From positions 1,488,001-1,552,000 of the forward strand of contig NZ_CP108508.1 in NCBI RefSeq assembly GCF_035917275.1: DNA of 64,000 bases, written 5' to 3'. How positions within the stretch are numbered: position 1 is the stretch's first letter; each line of letters starts with the position of its first letter. Under the pieces are notes generated by a model. That model was not told where the DNA came from. It saw only the letters and a program-made list of their open reading frames with translations, and did not search any database. The position numbers were made by a program, and so were the translations under genes. Origin of the DNA: Streptomyces sp. NBC_01237. Lineage in GTDB: Bacteria; Actinomycetota; Actinomycetes; Streptomycetales; Streptomycetaceae. This document shows positions 1-8,891 of the stretch, piece by piece.

Positions 1-626
1 TAGAAGGTCTGGTTGTCGAGCTTCTCGACGAGCTTCGCCCAGATCTCCCGGATGCGCGGCACATCGCGCTCGCGCATCGCCCGGTTCATGTCGGAGAAGT
101 CGGCGCCCTCCTCCAGGCAGGAGTTCCAGGCGTTCATGACATCGCGGTAGACCTGCGGCAGATCGTCGATGGTCTCGGCGTAGTGCGACTCGCCCTTCAG
201 GTCCACGACGGTCGACGGCGTGGCCGGGGAGAGCGGGTTGGGGAAGGGCCGGGTCTCCAGTCCCACGAGGTCGATGTAGTGCTGGAGCGCCGTGGACGAC
301 GGCGGGAAGCGCATGGCGCCCATCTCGGCGGTCAGCGCCGGGTCGCAGCCGTCGAACCCGACGGTGCGCAGCCTGCCGCCGATCTCGTCGGCCTCGTACA
401 GGACGGGCCGCAGGCCCATCTTCATCAGCTCGTACGCGGTGATGATGCCGGAGAGCCCGCCGCCGATGACGGCGACCTCGGCCCCGTGCTCGGTCGCGGG
501 AATCTGGCCGAGGCCCGCCGGGTGGGCGAGGAAGTCGTCGTACGCGTAGGGGAAGTCCGGCCCGAACATGGTGATCGGCGGGGCCGCGTCGGTGTGCTGG
601 ACGGCGTTGGGCACCGTGGACGTCAT
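1..626 (-). CDS. flavin-dependent amine oxidase (tryptophan/phenylalanine 2-monooxygenase-like), 3' end cut by window edge
   Basis: About 208 N-terminal residues are visible; the C-terminus lies beyond the left edge. A Rossmann FAD-binding motif (VIGGGLSG, residues 53-60) is followed by the acidic end of the beta2 strand (YEAD) and GGR at 83-85. EMGAMRFP at 101-108 is the substrate-side signature shared by L-amino-acid oxidases and the tryptophan/phenylalanine 2-monooxygenases, so the likely reaction is oxidation of an amino acid or amine with release of an imine or amide. The ATG at 626 is preceded by AAGGAG. It lies 45 bp downstream of the nitrilase-fold gene on the same strand, so the two are probably co-transcribed. 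The substrate cannot be read from this fragment; a plain amine oxidase is the alternative. Confidence 0.82.
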   Translation of the reverse strand, partial: MTSTVPNAVQHTDAAPPITMFGPDFPYAYDDFLAHPAGLGQIPATEHGAEVAVIGGGLSGIITAYELMKMGLRPVLYEADEIGGRLRTVGFDGCDPALTAEMGAMRFPPSSTALQHYIDLVGLETRPFPNPLSPATPSTVVDLKGESHYAETIDDLPQVYRDVMNAWNSCLEEGADFSDMNRAMRERDVPRIREIWAKLVEKLDNQTF

Positions 627-671
627 GGGGTACGGACTCCTTGCGGGTACGGAAGGAAGAAGGGACGGGGC

Positions 672-1469
672 TCAGGCGAGGGAGCCGTACAGACCGGGGC
701 GGCGGTCGTGCAGATACGGGTTGGCGGCGCGCGAGGCGTTCAGGAACGCGGGGTCCACATCGGAGACGAGCAGTTCCTCGCCGCGACCGGCGCGGGCCCG
801 CACGGTACCGTCGGGCCCGGCCAGGCAGCTCAGCCCGACGAACTCGAACTCGCCTTCCGGGCCGGTCCGGTTGACGTACGCCACATACATCTGGCTCTCG
901 AAGGCCCGTACCGGCACGACGGACTCGGCGACGAACTGGAACGGGTGCATCTGGGCGGTGGGCACCAGCAGCAGGTCGGTCCCGGCGAGGGCGTGCGCCC
1001 GGACGTTCTCCGGGAACTCGACGTCGTAGCAGATGAGCAGGCCGACGCGGACTCCGTCCAGCTCGGCCTGGACGACGGTCCGCTCACCGGGGGTGAACCA
1101 CTCCTGTTCGAAGCCGCCGAAGAGATGGGTCTTGCGGTAGTTCGCCAGCGGGGTCCCGTCGGGGCCGATGAGCTGGGCCGCGTTGAAGATCAGTTCACCG
1201 GCGCGCTCCGGGTAGCCGTACAGGACGGCGAGTCCGTGCCGTCGGGCGATGTCCGCGACGGCCTGTGCGCCGGGGCCGTCGGCGGGCTCGGCCAGCCGGG
1301 GAACGGCGTCACCGATGGCGTACCCGGTGAGGAACATCTCCGGGCCGGCCAGCAGCCGTGCCCCGGCCGCGGCGGCACGGCCGGCGGCCTCGTCGAGCAC
1401 CTTCAGGTTCTCGGCCACGGCACCGGGCCGGCCGGAGCTCTGGAGCAGGGCGGTACGCAACGGCGGCAT
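672..1469 (-). CDS. carbon-nitrogen hydrolase (nitrilase superfamily amidase)
   Basis: 265 residues, the normal size for a single-domain nitrilase-fold amidase. The Glu-Lys-Cys triad is intact: E44 in GPEMFLTGY, K113 in NYRKTHLFG and C147 in ICYDVEFPE. Members hydrolyse the C-N bond of amides, carbamoyl groups or, less often, nitriles. The ATG at 1469 has GAGGT at good spacing. It is the first gene of a two-gene unit with the downstream amine oxidase, which suggests it hydrolyses the amide made by that enzyme (for example indole-3-acetamide or phenylacetamide to the acid). That link is inference. Phased GTTGCGC repeats lie about 80-140 bp upstream of its start. Confidence 0.9.
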   Translation of the reverse strand: MPPLRTALLQSSGRPGAVAENLKVLDEAAGRAAAAGARLLAGPEMFLTGYAIGDAVPRLAEPADGPGAQAVADIARRHGLAVLYGYPERAGELIFNAAQLIGPDGTPLANYRKTHLFGGFEQEWFTPGERTVVQAELDGVRVGLLICYDVEFPENVRAHALAGTDLLLVPTAQMHPFQFVAESVVPVRAFESQMYVAYVNRTGPEGEFEFVGLSCLAGPDGTVRARAGRGEELLVSDVDPAFLNASRAANPYLHDRRPGLYGSLA

Positions 1470-1813
1470 GGCTGACCTCGGGCGGGGTGGGGCGGGGTGG
1501 GGAGACGTATCGAAGGTACGGGGCGGCGATCACCCCGGACAAGGCGCGACCGTTGCGCATCCACCGTCGATTCGTTGCGCGTGACGGGCGCCCCGCGAAG
1601 ATTTGTTGCGCGCGGCATCATCGCAGGTCAGAAGGGTGACATGGGTCTCGGCGCAGCGGGCGGGTCCGACGGTCCGTGGGGGGCCGGCGGCTGCGGACGA
1701 AGCGCCCCTGCGAAGCCCTGGCGATCAGAAGCCCTGAGCCCGGACGGACGCACAGGCCCCCGGACGGGCGGCAGGGACGGCAGGGGCATCGGGACGGCCC
1801 GCCCCGAGGGGCG
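1470..1813. other. 344-bp intergenic region upstream of the amidase gene
   Basis: No convincing gene. The part nearest the amidase start should hold the promoter of the amidase-amine oxidase unit, including three spaced GTTGCGC copies listed separately. The rest (about 1640-1813) is G+C-rich and lies behind the 3' end of the Lrp gene; no clear terminator hairpin was picked out by eye. Confidence 0.6.
1552..1611. repeat. three phased GTTGCGC direct repeats, candidate Lrp-family operator
   Basis: GTTGCGC occurs at 1552-1558, 1574-1580 and 1605-1611. Start-to-start spacings of 22 and 31 bp are close to two and three helical turns, so all copies face the same side of the DNA. Lrp/AsnC proteins bind as multimers to such phased sites, and an Lrp-family gene is the next gene upstream. 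The assignment is inference from position and phasing. Confidence 0.4.
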
Positions 1814-2272
1814 TCAGGCGGGTGGCGGCCCCGCCGAGTAGCGCCGCAGCAGGGGCGACAGCACCAGCACCGACTTCGTCCGCTCCACGTACGGCTCGCC
1901 GGCGATCCGCTCCAGCACCTGCTCGAAGTGGCGCATGTCCGCGGCGAAGACCTGTACGAGCGCGTCGGCGTCCCCCGTCACGGTGGAGGCGGCGGCGACC
2001 TCCGGATACCGGGCGAGTCCCTGCTTGATCGCCTCCGGCGACGTGTTGCGGCTGCAGTAGATCTCGATGAACCCCTCGGTCTCCCACCCCAGCGCCGCCG
2101 GGTCCACCCGCACGGTGAATCCGGTGATCGCGCCCTCGGCCCGCAGCCGGTCCACACGGCGTTTCACCGCGGGGGCGGAGAGCCCGATGATCGCGCCGAT
2201 GTCGGCGTAGCTGCGCCGGGCGTCTTCGGCGAGGGCGTGGACGATGCGTTCGTCGAGGTCGTTCAGGCGCAC
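1814..2272 (-). CDS. Lrp/AsnC family transcriptional regulator
   Basis: 152 residues from the GTG at 2272. An N-terminal winged helix-turn-helix (LNDLDERIVHALAED ... IGLSAPAVKRRVDRL) is followed by a C-terminal RAM ligand-binding domain with the usual GDADALVQVFA turn. The frame stays open upstream to 2341, but that extension would run through a GC hairpin (2307-2331), and the GTG at 2272 gives the standard family length. These proteins sense amino acids or related small molecules. Neighbours are an aldehyde dehydrogenase and an amidase/amine oxidase pair, so it is probably the local regulator of amine or amino-acid degradation. The weak GAGAAG ribosome site leaves the exact start slightly uncertain. 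Confidence 0.88.
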   Translation of the reverse strand: MRLNDLDERIVHALAEDARRSYADIGAIIGLSAPAVKRRVDRLRAEGAITGFTVRVDPAALGWETEGFIEIYCSRNTSPEAIKQGLARYPEVAAASTVTGDADALVQVFAADMRHFEQVLERIAGEPYVERTKSVLVLSPLLRRYSAGPPPA

Positions 2273-2306
2273 GTCGGGCGGTTCACTTCTCTGCGATGGG
2301 ACTGCG

Positions 2307-2331
2307 GCGGGGGCGGCGGTGCCGCCCCCGC
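2307..2331 (-). terminator. hairpin between aldehyde dehydrogenase and Lrp genes
   Basis: A perfect 11-bp GC stem with a 3-base loop (GCGGGGGCGGC / GCCGCCCCCGC). It lies 53 bp beyond the aldehyde dehydrogenase stop and just before the Lrp start, so it may end or attenuate the aldehyde dehydrogenase transcript. No U-tract follows. Confidence 0.5.
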
Positions 2332-2383
2332 AGTAGACCACGCGGCGCCCCTCCCGGGCGCGCCCGGCGCAGCGGGTGACCGG

Positions 2384-3841
2384 TCAGAACGGGAACTGCG
2401 AGCGGCCGTGCTGTACCGAGATCCACTTCTGGGTGGTGAACGCCTCGATCATCGACTCGCCGTTCAGCCGTCCGAGACCGGAGCTCTTCTCCCCGCCGAA
2501 CGGAACGATGGGCTCGTCGTGGACGGTGCCGTCGTTGATGTGGATCATGCCGGTGTGGATGCGCTGCCCGACCCGCACCCCACGCTCGATGTTGCCGGTG
2601 TGCACGGCGCCGCTCAGCCCGTACGGGGTGTCGTTGGCGATCCGGACCGCCTCGTCCTCACCGTCGAAGGGCACCAGCAGGGCCACCGGCCCGAAGATCT
2701 CCTGGTGCAGGACGGGCGAGTCGGCGGCGAGGCCGGTCAGCACCGACGGGCTGACCACGTTGCCGTCGGCCCGGCCGTGCAGCAGGGCCGTCGCACCGGC
2801 CGCGACGGTCTGGTCGACGAGCTTGGAGATGGCCTCGGCCTGCGAGGAGTTGATCAGCGGACCGATCTGGGTCGCCGGGTCGGCCGGGTCGCCGACCGTC
2901 AGGGACGCGACCTTGGCGACGAACTTCTCGGTGAACTCCCGCTCCACCGCGCGGTCGACCAGGATCCGGTTGGCCGCCATGCAGACCTGTCCCTGGTGCA
3001 CGTAACGGCTGAAGACCGCCGCGTCGACGGCGTAGTCCACATCGGCGTCGTCGAGCACGATCAGCGCGCTGTTGCCGCCCAGTTCGAGAACGGCCCGCTT
3101 GAGGTTGGCCGCGCATACGGTGGCGACGTGCCGTCCGACCTTGTCCGACCCGGTGAATGAGATGACCTGCGGAACGGGGTGCTCCAGCAGGGTGTCACCG
3201 ATCTCCGCGATGTCGGTGATCACCACGTTCAGGAGTCCGGCGGGCAGCCCGGCGTCCTCGAACACCTTGGCCAGCAGGGTGCCGCCGCAGACCGGGGTGT
3301 TCTGGTGCGGCTTGAGGACGACGGCGTTGCCGAGCGCCAGCGCGGGAGCGACCGACTTGAGCGAGAGCAGGAAGGGGAAGTTGAAGGGGCTGATGACACC
3401 CACGACGCCGACCGGCACCCGGTAGACCCGGTTCTCCTTGCCCTCGGTCGGCGAGGGGAGGATCTGCCCGGACGGCCGCAGCGCGAGCTGAATGGACTCG
3501 CGCAGGAACTCCTTGGCCAGATGCAGTTCGAAGGCCGCCTTCAGCCGGGTGCCGCCGAGCTCCGCGACGATCGCCTCGCTGATCTCCGGCTCGCGCTCCT
3601 CGACGATCCGCAGGGCCTTCTCCAGCACGGCCCGCCTGGCGTACGGGTTGGTGTCGGCCCACGTCCGCTGGGCCCGCTCCGCCGCGCGGTAGGCCTGGTC
3701 CACCTCGTCGGCCGTGGCGACGGCGATGGAGGCGAGCTTCTCCCCGTTGTACGGGTTGAAGTCGATGATGTCCCAGGACCCCTTCCCCGGCCTCCACTCA
3801 CCGTCGATGAACTGATGGGCCAGATCGGTGAAGAAGGACAT
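2384..3841 (-). CDS. NAD(P)-dependent aldehyde dehydrogenase (benzaldehyde/vanillin dehydrogenase-like)
   Basis: 485 residues from the ATG at 3841, chosen because AAGGGA lies directly upstream; a longer frame adds five residues without a better site. The catalytic set is complete: oxyanion Asn N164 in SPFNFPF, general base E253 in LELGG and nucleophile C287 in HQGQVCMAANR. SFTGSDKVG is the cofactor-binding segment. The HQGQVC context is typical of the benzaldehyde/vanillin dehydrogenase branch, so an aromatic or long aliphatic aldehyde is more likely than acetaldehyde. It oxidises an aldehyde to the acid with NAD(P)+. Beside an amine oxidase, amidase and Lrp regulator, it could act on aldehydes formed from amines, which is inferred from position. 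Confidence 0.93.
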   Translation of the reverse strand: MSFFTDLAHQFIDGEWRPGKGSWDIIDFNPYNGEKLASIAVATADEVDQAYRAAERAQRTWADTNPYARRAVLEKALRIVEEREPEISEAIVAELGGTRLKAAFELHLAKEFLRESIQLALRPSGQILPSPTEGKENRVYRVPVGVVGVISPFNFPFLLSLKSVAPALALGNAVVLKPHQNTPVCGGTLLAKVFEDAGLPAGLLNVVITDIAEIGDTLLEHPVPQVISFTGSDKVGRHVATVCAANLKRAVLELGGNSALIVLDDADVDYAVDAAVFSRYVHQGQVCMAANRILVDRAVEREFTEKFVAKVASLTVGDPADPATQIGPLINSSQAEAISKLVDQTVAAGATALLHGRADGNVVSPSVLTGLAADSPVLHQEIFGPVALLVPFDGEDEAVRIANDTPYGLSGAVHTGNIERGVRVGQRIHTGMIHINDGTVHDEPIVPFGGEKSSGLGRLNGESMIEAFTTQKWISVQHGRSQFPF

Positions 3842-3981
3842 GAGATCCCTTACCACGGAGAGAAAGGCAGCTGATTGTGCTTCATATTACTTATATCTCA
3901 ACAGACTTGAAGCGCATCAAAGGCTCTCCGGGCGGCCGGAAACGGACACTTTCGGCCATCGCACGAACACCCGGAACGCGG

Positions 3982-4016
3982 CTGCCCCTCCCGGCATGAA
4001 TCACCGGGAGGGGCAG
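3982..4016 (-). terminator. terminator downstream of guaB1
   Basis: A 13-bp stem (CTGCCCCTCCCGG / CCGGGAGGGGCAG) with a 9-base AT-richer loop, 22 bp beyond the guaB1 stop. Transcription of guaB1 runs leftwards into it, and it separates guaB1 from the aldehyde dehydrogenase promoter. Confidence 0.75.
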
Positions 4017-4038
4017 GCGTGTCGCGGATCGGGCGGGA

Positions 4039-5697
<1,659 letters not shown>

Positions 5698-5803
5698 TCA
5701 GGTAGCTTCAAATCCGCAGGTCTCGGGGGTCACCGCAGCGTCGTGCAGGCGCTGTCGAAGAACCCGACACGCCCGTTTGACCGGAGAGGATCCAGATCCG
5801 CCT

Positions 5804-6865
5804 GTGGACAGCGAACTGCCGGACATCTACTGCCCGTTCCCGCAGCGGACCAACCCGCATGTCGGTCACACCCGGGACCATATTGACGCCTGGACCCGCC
5901 GTACCGGACTGGTGCACCGCGAGTCGGCGAGAAACCGCTTCGAACAGGCCGATTTCGGCGCGTTCGTCGGCATGGTCTACCCGACGGCCGACGGTGAACA
6001 CCTCGATCTGGTGGCCGACTGGTTCGTCTGGCTCTTCCTCGTCGACGACCAGCTCGACGACGGCCACCTCGGCCGCAGCCCCGAACGCGTACGCGACGTG
6101 GTCGACCGGATGCGCGCCGTGGTGGACGGGACCGCCCCCGCCCCGCTGCCCGGCGAGGAGGTCCCGGCGGCCGTGACCGCCCTGGCCGACCTCTGGGAAC
6201 GTACGACTCCGAGTGCCGCGCCGCACTGGCGCACCCGCTTCGCCTGGCACCTGGTCATGTACCTCACGACGGCCACCACCTGGGAGGCCGGGAACAGGGC
6301 CGACGACGTGGTGCCGTCCGAGGAGACGTACATCGCCAACCGGAGGCACACCGGGGCCATCCAGGTCTGCATGGACCTGATAGAGATCGTGGCCGGAATC
6401 GAGGCGCCGGAGTCGATCCACAACGATCCCCGGTTCATCACCGCCCTGGAAGCCTCGTGCAATGTCGTGTGCTGGGCCAATGACGTGTACTCCTTCGAGA
6501 AGGAGCAGGTGCTCGGCGAGATCCACAACCTCGTCCACCTGGTGCGTCACCACCGGGGCCTCGGGGAACAGCAGGCGCTGGACCACGTCGCGGCGAGGAT
6601 AGCGACGGAGACCGAGCGGTTCCTGACCGCGGAGGACGAGCTGCTGGAGCTCTATCCCGAGCTCTCCGGGATGCTCGTGCCCTACCTCGACGGCATGCGG
6701 AGCTGGATGCGCGGCAATCTGGACTGGTCCCGGCAGACCCCGCGCTACAACCCGGCCGACGTCAGCCAGTACGAGAGCCCCGAGCAGTATCTGGAGGAGA
6801 CGGTGCTGGGTGTCGCCGGGGACCACGCGGTCCAGGGCGCGGCGGACGGGCACCGCGCCGTCTGA
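5804..6865 (+). CDS. class I terpene synthase (sesquiterpene cyclase)
   Basis: 353 residues from the GTG at 5804, behind GGAGAGGA at slightly long spacing. Both Mg2+-binding motifs are present: the acidic DDQLD at 81-85 and the NSE triad NDVYSFEKE at 226-234. A C-terminal RY pair (RQTPRY) is the usual pyrophosphate contact. Length and motifs fit bacterial sesquiterpene cyclases acting on farnesyl diphosphate. It stands alone, without P450 or prenyltransferase neighbours, divergent from guaB1. From memory, S. griseus carries a (+)-caryolan-1-ol synthase (GcoA) that may sit in a comparable position, so that product is a candidate. The product cannot be read from sequence. The segment before the start has no recognisable domain. 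Confidence 0.93.
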   Translation: MDSELPDIYCPFPQRTNPHVGHTRDHIDAWTRRTGLVHRESARNRFEQADFGAFVGMVYPTADGEHLDLVADWFVWLFLVDDQLDDGHLGRSPERVRDVVDRMRAVVDGTAPAPLPGEEVPAAVTALADLWERTTPSAAPHWRTRFAWHLVMYLTTATTWEAGNRADDVVPSEETYIANRRHTGAIQVCMDLIEIVAGIEAPESIHNDPRFITALEASCNVVCWANDVYSFEKEQVLGEIHNLVHLVRHHRGLGEQQALDHVAARIATETERFLTAEDELLELYPELSGMLVPYLDGMRSWMRGNLDWSRQTPRYNPADVSQYESPEQYLEETVLGVAGDHAVQGAADGHRAV

Positions 6866-6881
6866 GACACCGGCACGACAA

Positions 6882-6910
6882 AGGCCGGGCGCTCGCACAG
6901 CGCCCGGCCT
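6882..6910. terminator. bidirectional terminator between terpene synthase and SorC-type regulator
   Basis: A 12-bp stem (AGGCCGGGCGCT / AGCGCCCGGCCT) with loop CGCAC, between the convergent 3' ends of the terpene synthase and the SorC-type gene. It can serve both directions. Confidence 0.85.
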
Positions 6911-6942
6911 CCTTCATGTCCGTCCGTCCCCGAGTGCTCGGG

Positions 6943-7992
6943 TCACTCGCCGTCCGGGTCGGCCCGCTCCAGCGCCGGGCGCGATCCGGCCGCCGACTCG
7001 GTGAGCAGATAGTCGGCCGCGGCCGTGTCCGTCACCAGGCTGGTGACCAGCCCGGAGCGCAGTACGGCACCGATCGCCGCCGCCTTGCGCTGGCCGCCCG
7101 CGATGGCCACCACCTCGGGGATCCGGCGCAGCCGGTCCGCCTCCACGGTGATGCAGCGCTCGCCCAGGTCACGGCCGACCCGGCGGCCCTCGGAGTCGAA
7201 GAGGTGCGCGGACATCTCGGCGGCGACCCCGAGCGAGGCGTAGTGGGACCGCTCCTCGTCCGAGAGCATGTCGTGGACCGTGGAGATGCCCGGTTCCCAG
7301 GAACCGATCGAGACCGCGGCGACCGTCACCTTGTCGAAGTACTCGAAGGCGCGGGCGATACCCGTCTGATGGCGCAGCGCGGCCGCCGTCGCAGGGTCCG
7401 GCAGCAGCATCGGCGCGTAGATCGGGTGCGCCTCGCCGCCGGACACCTGGGCGGCCCGGCGGACCGCCTCGACCGAACCGCGCTCGGCCGTCCCCGCGTC
7501 GTACACCCCGGTGAGCTGCACGACCGTGCACGGCGGGAGCTGGTCGAGCGCCGCCGCCATGTGGATGGTGGACCGGCCCCAGGCCAGGCCCAGCACATCG
7601 CCCTCGTTCACCAGCTCACCCAGGAGATCGGCCGCGACCTCGCCCAGGTTCTCCGGGTCGGCCGCGTCCTCCTTCTCCTCCGCCGGGGACTCGACGACCA
7701 CCGCGTGCCGCAGTCCGTAGCGCGCGCGGAGCGCGTCCGAGCGCTCGGCGTCCAGCTCGGCCGGTACCCGGATCTCGATCCGTACGAGATCACGCTCAAG
7801 AGCCGTCTCCAGGACCCGGGCCACCTTGAAGCGGCTGACGCCGAACTCCTCGGCGATCTGGATCTTCGACTTTCCCTCAAGGTAGAACCGGCGGGCCATG
7901 GCCGCCGCCTGCACCAGCTCCGCGGGTCCCATCCGCATGGCTGACCGACCCGCCGAGATGCCAGACACCGCGATCTCCTCACTGCTGTTCAC
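6943..7992 (-). CDS. SorC-family sugar-responsive transcriptional regulator
   Basis: 349 residues from a GTG at 7992; an ATG 18 codons in (MRMGPAEL) is an alternative because no strong ribosome site marks either. An N-terminal helix-turn-helix (EGKSKIQIAEEFGVSRFKVARVLETAL) precedes a long SorC sugar-phosphate-binding domain with GLAWGRSTIHMA and a C-terminal VAIAGGQRKAAAI segment. SorC proteins bind phosphorylated sugars and control nearby sugar genes. The gene directly upstream in the same orientation is rpe, so a pentose-phosphate ligand is reasonable but unproven. Confidence 0.9.
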   Translation of the reverse strand: MNSSEEIAVSGISAGRSAMRMGPAELVQAAAMARRFYLEGKSKIQIAEEFGVSRFKVARVLETALERDLVRIEIRVPAELDAERSDALRARYGLRHAVVVESPAEEKEDAADPENLGEVAADLLGELVNEGDVLGLAWGRSTIHMAAALDQLPPCTVVQLTGVYDAGTAERGSVEAVRRAAQVSGGEAHPIYAPMLLPDPATAAALRHQTGIARAFEYFDKVTVAAVSIGSWEPGISTVHDMLSDEERSHYASLGVAAEMSAHLFDSEGRRVGRDLGERCITVEADRLRRIPEVVAIAGGQRKAAAIGAVLRSGLVTSLVTDTAAADYLLTESAAGSRPALERADPDGE

Positions 7993-8071
7993 ACGCCCGA
8001 TACGCCGCTCATCCTGTCAGATCCGGCGATCCTTGATCGGCCCCGTCGGGCCACGTTCATCTGCGCTTGGT

Positions 8072-8755
8072 TCAGTGGCCGCACGCCCAGGGCGCCGCGG
8101 CCGTGGCCGCGTCCGCCTGCGCGCGCAGCGCCGTCACCGCGGCGGCCGGGTCGGCCGCCCCGTACACCGCCGAGCCGGCGACGAAGACATCCGCCCCGGC
8201 CTCGGCGCACCGCTCGATGGTGGCCGCCGACACTCCGCCGTCCACCTGGAGCCACAGTTCGAGGCCGTGCTTGGAGATCAGCTCACGGGTGCGGCGGATC
8301 TTCGGCAGCATGATGTCCAGGAACGCCTGGCCGCCGAAGCCCGGCTCGACCGTCATGATCAGCAGCATGTCGAGCTCGGGGAGCAGGTCCTCGTACGGCT
8401 CGATGGGCGTCGCGGGCTTGAGCGCCATCGAGGCGCGCGCCCCCTTCGCCCGGATCTCCCGGGCCAGCCGCACCGGCGCCGCCGCCGCCTCCGCGTGGAA
8501 GGTGACGGAGCCGGCGCCCGCCTCGACGTACTGCGGAGCCCAGCGGTCCGCGTCCTCGATCATGAGATGGCAGTCCAGCGGGGTGTCCGTGGCCTTGCTC
8601 AGCGCCTCGACGATCGGCACCCCGAGCGTCAGATTGGGCACGAAGTGGTTGTCCATCACGTCGACATGGAGCCAGTCGGCGCCTTCGACGGCCTTCGCCT
8701 CCTCGGCGAGACGCGCGAAATCGGCGGACAGGATGCTGGGGTTGATCTGGGCCAT
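8072..8755 (-). CDS. rpe: ribulose-phosphate 3-epimerase
   Basis: 227 residues from the ATG at 8755 ([16 protein letters not shown]), the canonical family N-terminus. All hallmarks of this TIM-barrel enzyme are seen: [13 protein letters not shown] with metal-binding His and Asp, [17 protein letters not shown] and the second catalytic Asp in VDGGVS. It interconverts ribulose 5-phosphate and xylulose 5-phosphate in the pentose phosphate pathway. It lies downstream of the rRNA methyltransferase and fmt on the same strand. The 136-bp gap before it is unusually A/T-rich (about 8810-8880) and may contain its own promoter. Confidence 0.97.
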   Translation of the reverse strand: MAQINPSILSADFARLAEEAKAVEGADWLHVDVMDNHFVPNLTLGVPIVEALSKATDTPLDCHLMIEDADRWAPQYVEAGAGSVTFHAEAAAAPVRLAREIRAKGARASMALKPATPIEPYEDLLPELDMLLIMTVEPGFGGQAFLDIMLPKIRRTRELISKHGLELWLQVDGGVSAATIERCAEAGADVFVAGSAVYGAADPAAAVTALRAQADAATAAAPWACGH

Positions 8756-8891
8756 GCACCCAAGCCTGCCACGTTCCCGGCCGGTTCCCCGCCTCGATGC
8801 GCCCCAAAGCCTCACACGATCATCACAGTCCACGCAATCCAGGCATTTTGCTTGCGCTTTACTGTTCTTTTACCGGCTTCGTAGGCGGAAT

